The translations under genes were made by a program, and so were the position numbers. From Acidimicrobiales bacterium (GTDB taxonomy: Bacteria; Actinomycetota; Acidimicrobiia; Acidimicrobiales; Palsa-688), in assembly GCA_035533095.1 (NCBI GenBank), contig DATLUM010000037.1, positions 1 to 64,000 on the forward strand: a stretch of DNA of 64,000 nt. The letters run 5' to 3'. Of the stretch, positions 25,581 to 34,589 are shown in pieces (within the stretch, counting starts at the first letter, position 1; the number at the start of each line of letters is the position of its first letter). The notes beneath the pieces are model-generated. The model was not told the origin of the DNA. It ran no database searches and was given only the letters and a program-made list of their open reading frames with translations.

Positions 25581-25609
25581 ACGCGAACCCAAACCCAACG
25601 CGAACCCAA
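25581..25609. repeat. 12-bp direct repeat ACGCGAACCCAA, two copies
   Basis: Copies at 25581-25592 and 25598-25609 (17-base period), with a partial third GCGAAC just beyond. They lie upstream of the phased heptamers and may be a second regulator site. Confidence 0.6.
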
Positions 25610-25640
25610 CGGGCGAACTACACGGCAGCAATCCTGCGGA

Positions 25641-25680
25641 TTGGTACGGCGTTGGTACGCCACTGGTACACCAGCGGTAC
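25641..25680 (+). promoter_or_regulatory. four phased heptamers, SARP-type binding array
   Basis: TTGGTAC (25641), TTGGTAC (25652), CTGGTAC (25663) and GCGGTAC (25674) are spaced exactly 11 bases apart: heptamer plus 4-base spacer. Streptomyces antibiotic regulatory proteins and other OmpR-like winged-helix regulators bind such 11-bp direct repeats near the -35. A weak -10 (CTTAAG, 25689) follows eight bases later, and GTG 25703 would make the transcript nearly leaderless. A SARP/BTAD-type regulator is encoded at 30559. Confidence 0.72.
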
Positions 25681-25702
25681 AGCGCGTTCTTAAGGTCCCG
25701 AC

Positions 25703-25894
25703 GTGATCGTGTCTTTTGTCCTGCGACTTCGCGCGGAGGAACTGGCGGAAGGCCGGATCACAGGAGAGATGGAAGAAGTTGTGTCCGGTGAGCGAAGAGC
25801 GATCCGGAGCCTCGACGAAGTGAACATGTTCTGCATCGAGTGTGGACAAAAGTTCGAGCCTGGCTCGACTGAGGAGGGCAGCAATGTCAAGTGA
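25703..25894 (+). CDS. small conserved protein with CxxC end
   Basis: A 63-residue acidic protein: FVLRLRAEELAEGRITGEME then VVSGERRAIRSLDEVNMF and a CIECG motif. Similar small actinobacterial proteins (a short strand-rich domain ending in a 'DELIAFL'-like helix) are familiar, but no function is known to me. GTG 25703 lies 22 bases after the phased heptamers, so it is the first gene of the unit. Its end overlaps the start of the giant surface protein by 11 bases, implying translational coupling. Confidence 0.6.
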   Translation: MIVSFVLRLRAEELAEGRITGEMEEVVSGERRAIRSLDEVNMFCIECGQKFEPGSTEEGSNVK

Positions 25895-28800
25895 CCAGGG
25901 TCGGCCCGGAACGACGGGCCGTGGTGGAGGCGTTATGCGGCGCGGGCGTAACGCCGAGGCGCCGCGTTTTCGCGCTTGGAGTTGGCGGGTGGTGGCAGCG
26001 ACATCGCTCGTGATGTGGGGTGTGTTGGGCGCGATGCAGACCACCGCAGCCAGCGCCTCCACCGCAGCGACCAGCGGTGGCGCGGCCTCGAAGGCGCCGC
26101 ATCCGGCGAAGCACACCGCCAAGCCCGCGCCGGCGCCGACCAAGCCCACCTCCTCGGGGACGGGTTGGAGCCAGACGGCGTTCAACGCGAGGCACACCTC
26201 GCCGGCCAACAAGGCGGGTGTGATCACGGCCTCGTCGAAGATGAATTTCGCGACGACCAATCCGGTCGTCTTCACGGTGAACACCTTTGCTGACGACGCT
26301 TCAGGCACTGCGGCCAACTGCGCGTCAGGCAGTGCGACGCCCTGCACCCTTCGCGACGCGGTAGCGGCCGCCGACGACAGCTCGACCGTCCAGGCCGCTG
26401 TCATCAAGCTGGCACCCGGTCTCTACCAGCTGGTGTACGGGACCCTCAGCCTCACCAACCCCAACGGCACCCTCGTCGAACCGACGAGCGGTGACGCGTC
26501 CGGGACGGTCGTGGCGATCCCGGAGGGTTCCGACCCCGCGGGGCCCGCTGGCGCGGTCTCCACTCCGGTGGTCTCCCAGACGGACAACGCCGACAGCGCC
26601 ACAAGTGACTACACCGTCGACTTCACCACCTCGGTGGGTGGCGCGCTTCCGGGCTCCTCGACGATCACGATCGCCGCTCCGGCGGGCACGGTCCTGCCAG
26701 CGAGCGGTTATACGGTGACGGACGAGATTTCCAGCGACTTCAGCCCGACTGTCGCGTCGGTCAGCCGCTCGAACAGCGGCTCCACCGCCACGCTGACGCT
26801 CACCCCGGCTACCGGATACCCCGAGGTGCCGCCGGCGCAGGCTCTTCATGTATCGATCCCCGGGGTGCAAAACCCGACGGCGACCTCGCCTGCGAACCTG
26901 ACCGTTGCGACCAGCGCGGACACGACCCCGGTGTCGTCGATCGACTACAGCATCGTCGCTGCCAGCGGCGAGGTCACCGGAGTCTCGGCCAGCACGAGCT
27001 CGCTGGCCGCTCAGGCGACCGGGACGACCTACACGGTCAACTTCACGCCCGCTACGGCATTGTCCGGTGACGCCACGCCGGCGGACACCGTAACGATCAC
27101 AGCTCCTGCGGGAACCGACTTCACGTCCAGCACCGCGACCGACTACACGGCGTGCTCCGGCTCCGGATGCACCCCCTCTGCGGTTTTCGCCTCGGCTGCT
27201 CCAGCCGCGGGTCCCGGCTCGAGCACCGACAACCAGGTGGTCCTCACGTTGGCGGCTGGTCAGAGCCTTCCCGCCGGCCAGCCAGTTAAGGTCCAGGCTG
27301 CAAATGTGACGAACCCGCCCGCACCGTCCGCGGCCGAGGTTCTCAGCGTCGTGACCTCACAGGACACCACTCCCACGTGGTCGTCTGCGTACTCGACCAC
27401 AGCTTCCAGCGACGGGAGCATCTTCTCGATCGACACGTCGTCGAACAGCGGTCTCAGCGAGATCAACAGCCTGAGCCTGGTCGGCGGCGCCACGTCCAAT
27501 GGCGCCGGCGTCTACCAGGGCAGCAACGGCCCGGTTGAGCTCGACAACAACAACTTCTTCGACAACTACGCCAGCAGTGACGGCGGCGGTGCTTATGTCG
27601 ACGGCGTTGCTTACCTGTCGAACGACACATTCAGCACTGAGAGCAGTTATGACGGCGGGGGTCTGTACGCCCACAGCGGCAGCGACGTCCTGGTCAACAA
27701 CGTGACCTTCGACTACAGCTACGCCGGTTACGGTGGCGGTGCCGACTTCGAGGGAATCCTCTCCGGCTCGGGTGTCACCGCCAACTACGACAGCGTCGGC
27801 TATAGCAGCGAGTACGGCGGAGGTCTCTACCTCGACACTTACGACACCCAGCTGAGTGGCGTCACCGCCAACTACGACTCGGCCGCCAGCGGTGGTGGCA
27901 TTTACGAGTATGACTACTCCGCCACTCTCACCAATGTCGTGGCCGACCATGACACGGCGAGCAATGAGGGCGGAGGCTGGTACGAGGATGCGTACACGGT
28001 CACGCTCAACTCGTCGCCGGGCTTTGTCAACGACTTCTCGAATGACTCGTCCTACGACGGCGGCGGCATCTACATCGACGACTACAGCGATATCCTGTCC
28101 AACGTCACGGCCAACAACGACACGGCCTCCGACGAAGGTGGTGGAATCAACATCGACTTCACCGCCGGCGCTCACTTCACCAATGTCTCCGCCTCCGGTG
28201 ACACCGCCTATAACGGCGGCGGGGTCTATGCCTACGAGGTTTCCGGCAACCTCACGTGGAACGGTGGCACGCTCGGATCCGCCATCGCCCCGAGCTCTAC
28301 CGCATCGTGCTCCAGCGGGACGGCGTCCTCCGACACCGCCAGCTACGAGGGCGGCGGGTTCTATCTGGAGGACAGCAGCTACAACGGCACGATCGCCCTT
28401 AACGGACTCACCATCGACGGCAATGTCGCGGAATACGGCGGTGGTTTCTTCAACGACTACAACTACGAGTCGGGACTCACAATCACCAACTCAAACATGT
28501 CCGGTAACGCTGCATGCGACGACGGCAGTGGCGAAGGAGGCGGCATTTGGGGCGGCTACGCCGTACCAAGCCTCGTTAACACGACCGTCGACTACAACTA
28601 CGCCGACAGCGATGGGGGCGGTGTATATCTCTACCCCGAGTACGAGTACAGCAGCTTCGACATGACCGGAGGGTCGCTGTCGAACAACCAGGCTCCCTAT
28701 GGGGTTGGTGGTGCCCTAGCTATCTACGATTACGACAACTACTCGACGACGACCCTGTCAAATGTGACCGTCGACCACAACAGCGCCACGTACGGCGGTG

Positions 28801-30437
28801 GTATCTACAACGACGGAGGCGTGCTGAAGGTCGTCGGAGGGTCTCTCTCCAATGACACCGCCAGCTCCTCGAGCGGTGGTTGGGGTGGCGCCCTGGTCGA
28901 CGAGCAGGACGAGCCCGAAGTCACCAACATCTCCGGTGCGACCCTGGCCAACGACAGCGGCACAGGCGACCCTGGATACAACGGTGCCGGTGCCATATAC
29001 GAAGCTGGCTACGAGCAGCTCACACTGACGAATGACAGCTTCTCCGCTGACAGCGGTGACTGGGGGGGAGCCCTCTACGTGGATGACTACGACGAGGCCG
29101 TCCATATCACCGGTTCGACTTTCTCGGGCAACACCGCTCCCGGGACGACGGCTGACAACGGTGGGGGAGGCGCCATCTACAACGACGGATGGTTGACGTC
29201 GCTGACCAACGACACCCTGACGGGTAACTCGGTGACCAACGGTTCCGGTGGTGCGATTTACAACGACTACAACCTCGACATGTCCGAGGTGACGGTCGCC
29301 TCCAACACGGCTTCCACCGGTGCGGGTGGCATCGACGACGAGTGGACCGCCACGGCGGGTTACTCGATCCTCTCTGGCGACACTCCCGTCGAGTGCGCCG
29401 GTGACGGCCTCCCGTTGGGATCCGCGGGCTACAACGTGGTGTCGGATACAACCTGCGGCGTTCAATCGCAGGGTGACAACACGGGCGTCAACGCCAACGT
29501 CGAGCCCCTGGCCGACAACGGTGGGCCCACCGAGACGATGGCACTGCCGGTCAACAGCCCGGCTGTCAACATCAAGGTGGCGAATAGCTGCCCGAGCAGC
29601 TACGACCAGCGTGGAGATGCCCGCCCGACCAGCATCCTGGGGGTCACCGGTTGTGATGCCGGTGCTTACCAGAGCCCGGCCGTGCTACCGCACGGCTACT
29701 GGCTGGCAGCCTCCGATGGTGGAGTCTTCACCTTCGGCGACGTCGGGTACTACGGCTCCAAGGGCGGTCAGCATCTGAACGCCCCGGTCGTCGGCATCGC
29801 AGAGACGCCCAGCGGCAAGGGATACTGGCTGGTCGCTTCCGACGGTGGTGTGTTCAACTTCGGTGACGCCACCTATTACGGCTCCAAGGGCGGCCAGCAC
29901 CTGAACGCCCCAATAGTCGGGATCGCGGCGGCACCAAACGGCATGGGTTACTGGCTGGTCGCCGCAGACGGTGGCGTGTTCAACTTCGGACCAGGAGCCG
30001 CCTTTTATGGCTCCGAAGGCAGCACGGTGCTGAACAAACCCGTCGTTGGCATGGCGGTCACAGCAAGTGGCAACGGTTACTGGCTGGTCGCCTCCGACGG
30101 AGGGGTGTTCACCCACGGTGATGCCGGATACTTCGGTTCCGAGGGCAGCCAACACCTGAACTCCCCGGTCGTGGGCATGGCGTCCCCCGACCAGGGTGGC
30201 TACTGGCTGGTCGCCTCCGACGGTGGCATCTTCAGGTTCGGTGACGTCGGGTTCTTCGGCTCGCACGGCGGGTCGCCATTGAACAAGCCTGTAGTGGGCA
30301 TGGCGGCGCCTGATCTGGGTGGCTACTGGCTGGCGGCCTCCGACGGTGGCATCTTCAACTATGGGGATGCCGGGTACTTCGGCTCCAAGGGTGGTCAGCA
30401 TCTGAACGCCCCGGTCGTCGGTATGTCCGGCTTCTAG
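25884..30437 (+). CDS. giant exported beta-helix protein with C-terminal 42-residue repeats
   Basis: A 1517-residue surface or secreted protein. ATG 25884 has AGGAGG at about 25872. A long basic N terminus precedes one membrane/signal helix (VVAATSLVMWGVLGAM). NTFADDASG...CTLRDAVAAADD is the opening typical of choice-of-anchor Q proteins. Two beta-sandwich units (about residues 230-500) are followed by many Gly/Asp/Tyr/Asn-rich parallel beta-helix coils (GGGxY...NxTA). PLADNGGPTETMALP and DQRGDARP close that part. Six repeats beginning GYWL(V/A)ASDGG (DNA from 29694, 29820, 29946, 30075, 30198, 30321) end the protein. Likely an adhesin or matrix protein. Confidence 0.82.
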   Translation: MSSDQGRPGTTGRGGGVMRRGRNAEAPRFRAWSWRVVAATSLVMWGVLGAMQTTAASASTAATSGGAASKAPHPAKHTAKPAPAPTKPTSSGTGWSQTAFNARHTSPANKAGVITASSKMNFATTNPVVFTVNTFADDASGTAANCASGSATPCTLRDAVAAADDSSTVQAAVIKLAPGLYQLVYGTLSLTNPNGTLVEPTSGDASGTVVAIPEGSDPAGPAGAVSTPVVSQTDNADSATSDYTVDFTTSVGGALPGSSTITIAAPAGTVLPASGYTVTDEISSDFSPTVASVSRSNSGSTATLTLTPATGYPEVPPAQALHVSIPGVQNPTATSPANLTVATSADTTPVSSIDYSIVAASGEVTGVSASTSSLAAQATGTTYTVNFTPATALSGDATPADTVTITAPAGTDFTSSTATDYTACSGSGCTPSAVFASAAPAAGPGSSTDNQVVLTLAAGQSLPAGQPVKVQAANVTNPPAPSAAEVLSVVTSQDTTPTWSSAYSTTASSDGSIFSIDTSSNSGLSEINSLSLVGGATSNGAGVYQGSNGPVELDNNNFFDNYASSDGGGAYVDGVAYLSNDTFSTESSYDGGGLYAHSGSDVLVNNVTFDYSYAGYGGGADFEGILSGSGVTANYDSVGYSSEYGGGLYLDTYDTQLSGVTANYDSAASGGGIYEYDYSATLTNVVADHDTASNEGGGWYEDAYTVTLNSSPGFVNDFSNDSSYDGGGIYIDDYSDILSNVTANNDTASDEGGGINIDFTAGAHFTNVSASGDTAYNGGGVYAYEVSGNLTWNGGTLGSAIAPSSTASCSSGTASSDTASYEGGGFYLEDSSYNGTIALNGLTIDGNVAEYGGGFFNDYNYESGLTITNSNMSGNAACDDGSGEGGGIWGGYAVPSLVNTTVDYNYADSDGGGVYLYPEYEYSSFDMTGGSLSNNQAPYGVGGALAIYDYDNYSTTTLSNVTVDHNSATYGGGIYNDGGVLKVVGGSLSNDTASSSSGGWGGALVDEQDEPEVTNISGATLANDSGTGDPGYNGAGAIYEAGYEQLTLTNDSFSADSGDWGGALYVDDYDEAVHITGSTFSGNTAPGTTADNGGGGAIYNDGWLTSLTNDTLTGNSVTNGSGGAIYNDYNLDMSEVTVASNTASTGAGGIDDEWTATAGYSILSGDTPVECAGDGLPLGSAGYNVVSDTTCGVQSQGDNTGVNANVEPLADNGGPTETMALPVNSPAVNIKVANSCPSSYDQRGDARPTSILGVTGCDAGAYQSPAVLPHGYWLAASDGGVFTFGDVGYYGSKGGQHLNAPVVGIAETPSGKGYWLVASDGGVFNFGDATYYGSKGGQHLNAPIVGIAAAPNGMGYWLVAADGGVFNFGPGAAFYGSEGSTVLNKPVVGMAVTASGNGYWLVASDGGVFTHGDAGYFGSEGSQHLNSPVVGMASPDQGGYWLVASDGGIFRFGDVGFFGSHGGSPLNKPVVGMAAPDLGGYWLAASDGGIFNYGDAGYFGSKGGQHLNAPVVGMSGF

Positions 30438-30456
30438 CAACCGAGCTCAACTCGAT

Positions 30457-30496
30457 CGGTGGCCCCGTTCCCCTGACAAGGGGGGCGGGGCCACCG
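30457..30496 (+). terminator. terminator-like hairpin
   Basis: An 11-bp stem CGGTGGCCCCG/CGGGGCCACCG encloses a second TCCCC/GGGGG pairing, just after the giant surface-protein gene. No T-run, so termination may be partial. Confidence 0.6.
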
Positions 30497-30558
30497 GCGC
30501 GTACAAATCTCAGATGTTCCTTAGAGGCGGCCCGCTCAGCTGATAACCTCCCGACCCG

Positions 30559-31914
30559 ATGGGTTCGGTCGGGGGACTTCCCCTCGAGTTCGAGCAAGGG
30601 CAGCAGAGGGGCATGAATCTGGATCATCGGGTGGGCATAGCCTCATCCCAGACGGTGAGCCGCGCAGCGGAACTCGCGCGCGTGCAATCGCTGTTCGAGC
30701 AGGCCCGCCACGGGCAGGGCGGAGCTCTGTTCATCGAGGGGCAACCTGGTAACGGCAAGACGGCTCTCCTCGAGAAGGCACTTGCCACTGTCGGGGGCAT
30801 GGTTGTCCTGCGTGTCGACGGCATAGAGGTCGAGAGCACCTTGGCTTCCGCCGGATTGTCCCGACTGCAGCGTCGCCTGAAGAGGTTCGCCCCGACCAGG
30901 TCCCCCGGCCGACCTGCGTGGGACGACCCGCTAGGGGCCGGCCTGGTCCTACTCGAGCAGCTGTGCCGACTCTCGGAGGATCGGCCGGTGGCCGTCGTGG
31001 GCGATGATGCTCACTGGCTGGATAGATTCACTCTGGATGTGTTCGGAATCGTGGCTCGACGAATCGAGGAGCAGCCGATTGCTTTCTTGCTGGCAGGCGA
31101 GCCCCAAACGCGAGCCAACCGGAGCCTGACGGGAGTCGATGTGATCGTGCTCGACGAGGCGTTCGGGGCCAAGTCGCTCCTCGAACCGGGCTACGGCCGG
31201 GCAGGGTTCGCCGAGGTGGCGATGCTGGGCGAGTTCGCCGTGCGAACCAGTGGGCGGCCGGTTCGCATCAGCGACGGTTTGGCCGCGACCCTCCTGAAGG
31301 TGGTGGCGCTCAAAGGACACGTTCCGGCAGAAGAGGTGGAGGAGATCCTCTGGCCCGGCGCCCAGCCGGGCCTCGGTCGTGCACGCATGCGCAATGTTGT
31401 CCATCGGATCAGGACGTCCTGCGGGCCCCTGGTCGTGCGGGACGGGCGGACACTCCGACTGGCCCCCGGTGTCCGAGTCGACGTGCATGTCTTCGAGGAA
31501 ACAGCGATCAAGGCGATCGTGGCCGTCGAATCCGGCGTCGTGGACGCCGCGGAGATGGCATGGGATGCGATATCGCTTTACACGGGTGAACTGCTACCCG
31601 TCGACCGACACGCGGACTGGGCCGCCGCGGCCCGTGAACGCCTCGCCCGGCTGTACTTTTCGCTGTTCGACACCCTCGAGATGGACGCGAGCAAGCGTGG
31701 TGAAATCGCCGAGGCTCTACAGGTCATCGAGCGCGCCATCGAACTCGACCCCTACGACGAGGCTCGTTATTTGAGGGGTGCCAAGCTCCTGGCAGGTCGA
31801 GGATCTACCAGCCTGGCACTGTCAATGATCCGTCGGGGACAAGCCGCCATGGGCCGGCTCGGGTTGCCGACCTCCCCGGCGGTTGCAGAGATGCTGGAGA
31901 CGCTGTCCGAATGA
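30559..31914 (+). CDS. SARP/BTAD-type regulator with N-terminal P-loop domain
   Basis: A 451-residue transcription regulator. Residues 55-185 form a short ATPase-like domain: Walker A GQPGNGKT (61-68) and VVGDDAHWLD (146-155), as in LuxR/MalT-type ATPases. Residues 222-312 resemble the SARP winged helix (FAVRTSGRPVRISDG, ILWPGAQPGLGRARMRNVVH, LRLAPGVRVDVHVFE). Residues 325-445 form the helical bacterial transcriptional activation domain (LYTGELLPVDRHADW, ALQVIERAIELDPYDEARY). The ATPase precedes the DNA-binding part, opposite to AfsR. ATG 30559 follows GATAAC by 11 bases, so the mRNA may be leaderless; ATG 30613 is an alternative. Confidence 0.75.
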   Translation: MGSVGGLPLEFEQGQQRGMNLDHRVGIASSQTVSRAAELARVQSLFEQARHGQGGALFIEGQPGNGKTALLEKALATVGGMVVLRVDGIEVESTLASAGLSRLQRRLKRFAPTRSPGRPAWDDPLGAGLVLLEQLCRLSEDRPVAVVGDDAHWLDRFTLDVFGIVARRIEEQPIAFLLAGEPQTRANRSLTGVDVIVLDEAFGAKSLLEPGYGRAGFAEVAMLGEFAVRTSGRPVRISDGLAATLLKVVALKGHVPAEEVEEILWPGAQPGLGRARMRNVVHRIRTSCGPLVVRDGRTLRLAPGVRVDVHVFEETAIKAIVAVESGVVDAAEMAWDAISLYTGELLPVDRHADWAAAARERLARLYFSLFDTLEMDASKRGEIAEALQVIERAIELDPYDEARYLRGAKLLAGRGSTSLALSMIRRGQAAMGRLGLPTSPAVAEMLETLSE

Positions 31915-31976
31915 GGCAACCGAGGGGCGATCTTTCTCTCAGGCCCGCTTCATAACCGTCCGATATTGAACCAAGC

Positions 31977-34589
31977 ATGCGGTTGCGCGCTTCCCGCCTA
32001 GCTCAGCTCGCCGGCCTCGTCGCGCTTCTCGCCGGCTTCCTCGCCGCGCCCGCCGCGCCGGCAGTGGCCGCTTCGAGCCCGCAGACTCCGCCGGCCAACC
32101 CCTATTCGCCGGCGTACGGACACCCCTACCGCCACGGGGTCGTGCCGACCATCGCTACAGCGAAGAAGATGCATGCCTACGAGCAGGCACAGGCGAGCAC
32201 GACCGCGAGTTCGAGCAACACCCTGTCGTACGGCGGAGGGATCGACGGCATCGGGGTGACGAGTGGTACCCCGAAGGTGTACCTCGTCTTCTGGGGTTCG
32301 CAATGGGGTACGCAGGGAACCGACGGCAACGGCGACCTCACCTTCACCGGTGACTACGACAACGGGGCACCGTACATACAGGAGATGTTCAAGGGACTCG
32401 GCACCGGCAGCGAGCTGTGGTCGGGAACCATGACGCAGTACTGCGATGGTTCGGTCGGTACCGGTGCGACGACGTGCCCGGCCGGCTCGGCACACGTCGG
32501 TTTCCCTCTGGGCGGGGCACTCGCCGGCGTCTGGTTCGACAACTCTTCGGCTGAGCCGCAAACGGCGAGCGATACTGAGATCGGACAGGAAGCGGTCGCC
32601 GCAGCGGCCCACTTCGGGAACACCACAGCGGCTTCCAACCGCTACGCCCAGTACTTCGTGCTTTCGTCTCCCGGTACGGATCCCGACGGATACCAAAGTC
32701 CACGGAACGGCTTCTGCGCGTGGCACGACTACAGCGGGGATTCATTCACGGGAGGTCCGGTGACATCGCCGTACGGCGACGTCGCGTTCACGAACATGCC
32801 TTATCTCATGGATGTCGGGAGTGCGTGTGGCCAAGGATATGTCAACTCTCCCGGCACTCTTGACGGGTACAGCATCGTCGCAGGGCACGAGTATGCCGAA
32901 ACACTCACCGACCAGAACCCAGCCGGAGGGTGGACGAGCGCTTCGGGCAACGAGGATGCGGACGAGTGCGCCTGGGGGCTGAACAATGGGCCTTCGGCCG
33001 ACGTGACGATGGCCACCGGCTCGTTCGCGATGCAGTCGACCTGGTCCAACGACACCAACCAGTGCGCCCTTTCGCACCCCGACGGCACCATGACGATCCT
33101 TTCCGGGAACTCCCAGAGCGCCACCGTCCAGGCCGTCTACGGCGCACTCGAGGTCAACGTCACCGACCCCTACGGCAACCCCGTAACGGGGCTCTCGGTG
33201 ACCTTCACCGCTCCCACATCGGGACCCACCGCCACGTTCGGTTCGCCCTGTTCCGGAAGCCGCTGCGTTGTCGCCACAGACTCGAAGGGGAACGCCACTT
33301 CGCCGGCGCTGACCGCAGGCACTACAGCTGGTTCGTTCAGCGTGAGCACGTCGGCTGTTGGGGTGGCCACGCCATCTTCGTTCAGCCTCGACAACCTGGC
33401 GGGCAACCCATCCAAGATGGTGCTCGAGGCCGGCAACTCCCAGAGCGCGGCGGTCGGTACCGCATACGGGACCCGGCTGGAGGTCAAGGTGACGGACTCC
33501 TTCGGGAACGTGGAACCCGGCGTCTCTGTGGCGTTGTCGGCTCCGTCATCAGGCGCGAGCGTGACGTTCGCCTCCTGCACTGGAGGTAACCCTCAACCCT
33601 ACGAATGCACCGTGTCGACGGATTCGAACGGCAACGCCACCTCGTCCGTAGTGACGGCCAACACCACCACGGGTGCGGTGGCGGTTTCAGCCGTCTCGGG
33701 TGCCGCCTCGACCGCCTTCTCCCTCACCAATATCGCGGGTTCCGCCGTATTGGTTTCAGTGGTGGGCGGCTCGGGTCAGCAGGCGCTCGCCGCCGGCGGG
33801 TTCGCCTCCCCCCTGAGCGTGAAGGTGATCGACGGCAATGGCAACCCCGTCGCTGGCGCCCAGGTGACCTTCTCAACGCCCAGTGGTGGGCCGACCGCAA
33901 CCTTTGCGCCGTGCGCGGGGGGAAATCCCACGGTTAACCAGTGCGTGGTGGTTGCTGACGCAAATGGTGTCGCGACTTCTTCAGCCTTGGCAGCGGGCAC
34001 CGCTGCAGGCCCCTTCAGCGTGACCGCAGCCGTGACTGGTGCCCTTTCCGTCCCGTTCCAGCTGACCAACTTGCAGAGCGGTTACTACCTGGTGGCGTCG
34101 GACGGTGGGGTTTTCGCCTACGGGGGAGCCCCCTTCGACGGCTCGCAGGGCGGCCAGCACTTGAACGCTCCGATCGTGGGGATGGCTGTTGCACCGGGAG
34201 GCGGCTACTACCTGGTGGCCTCCGACGGCGGGATCTTCGCCCTAGGTGGAGCGCCCTTCTACGGTTCGCACGGCGGGTCGCCGTTGAACAAGCCGATAGT
34301 GGGCATGGCGGTGGCACCCGGCGGCGGCGGGTATTACCTGGTCGCGTCGGACGGTGGGATCTTCAACTACGGACCGGGGGCGGTGTACTACGGTTCGCAC
34401 GGCGGGTCGCCGTTGAACAAGCCGATCGTCGGAATGTCAGTCGACCCCGCGACCGGTGGCTACTGGCTCGACGCCTCCGACGGTGGGATCTTCAACTACA
34501 ACGCTCCTTTCTACGGGTCCACGGGCGGCGCCCCGATCAACGCGCCGATGGTCGGCGTGGCGCCGTCTGCGTTACCGGTCAGCTTCTAA
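31977..34589 (+). CDS. exported putative metalloprotease with Ig-like domains and repeats
   Basis: An 870-residue exported protein. The signal peptide is [21 protein letters not shown]. Residues about 95-365 form a globular domain with [31 protein letters not shown] and [24 protein letters not shown] is an HExxE motif that could bind zinc, so a protease is possible but unproven. Three bacterial Ig-like (invasin-type) domains follow ([52 protein letters not shown]). Four [10 protein letters not shown]-type repeats end the protein (DNA from about 34080). It overlaps the convergent monooxygenase gene by 11 bases. Confidence 0.75.
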   Translation: MRLRASRLAQLAGLVALLAGFLAAPAAPAVAASSPQTPPANPYSPAYGHPYRHGVVPTIATAKKMHAYEQAQASTTASSSNTLSYGGGIDGIGVTSGTPKVYLVFWGSQWGTQGTDGNGDLTFTGDYDNGAPYIQEMFKGLGTGSELWSGTMTQYCDGSVGTGATTCPAGSAHVGFPLGGALAGVWFDNSSAEPQTASDTEIGQEAVAAAAHFGNTTAASNRYAQYFVLSSPGTDPDGYQSPRNGFCAWHDYSGDSFTGGPVTSPYGDVAFTNMPYLMDVGSACGQGYVNSPGTLDGYSIVAGHEYAETLTDQNPAGGWTSASGNEDADECAWGLNNGPSADVTMATGSFAMQSTWSNDTNQCALSHPDGTMTILSGNSQSATVQAVYGALEVNVTDPYGNPVTGLSVTFTAPTSGPTATFGSPCSGSRCVVATDSKGNATSPALTAGTTAGSFSVSTSAVGVATPSSFSLDNLAGNPSKMVLEAGNSQSAAVGTAYGTRLEVKVTDSFGNVEPGVSVALSAPSSGASVTFASCTGGNPQPYECTVSTDSNGNATSSVVTANTTTGAVAVSAVSGAASTAFSLTNIAGSAVLVSVVGGSGQQALAAGGFASPLSVKVIDGNGNPVAGAQVTFSTPSGGPTATFAPCAGGNPTVNQCVVVADANGVATSSALAAGTAAGPFSVTAAVTGALSVPFQLTNLQSGYYLVASDGGVFAYGGAPFDGSQGGQHLNAPIVGMAVAPGGGYYLVASDGGIFALGGAPFYGSHGGSPLNKPIVGMAVAPGGGGYYLVASDGGIFNYGPGAVYYGSHGGSPLNKPIVGMSVDPATGGYWLDASDGGIFNYNAPFYGSTGGAPINAPMVGVAPSALPVSF

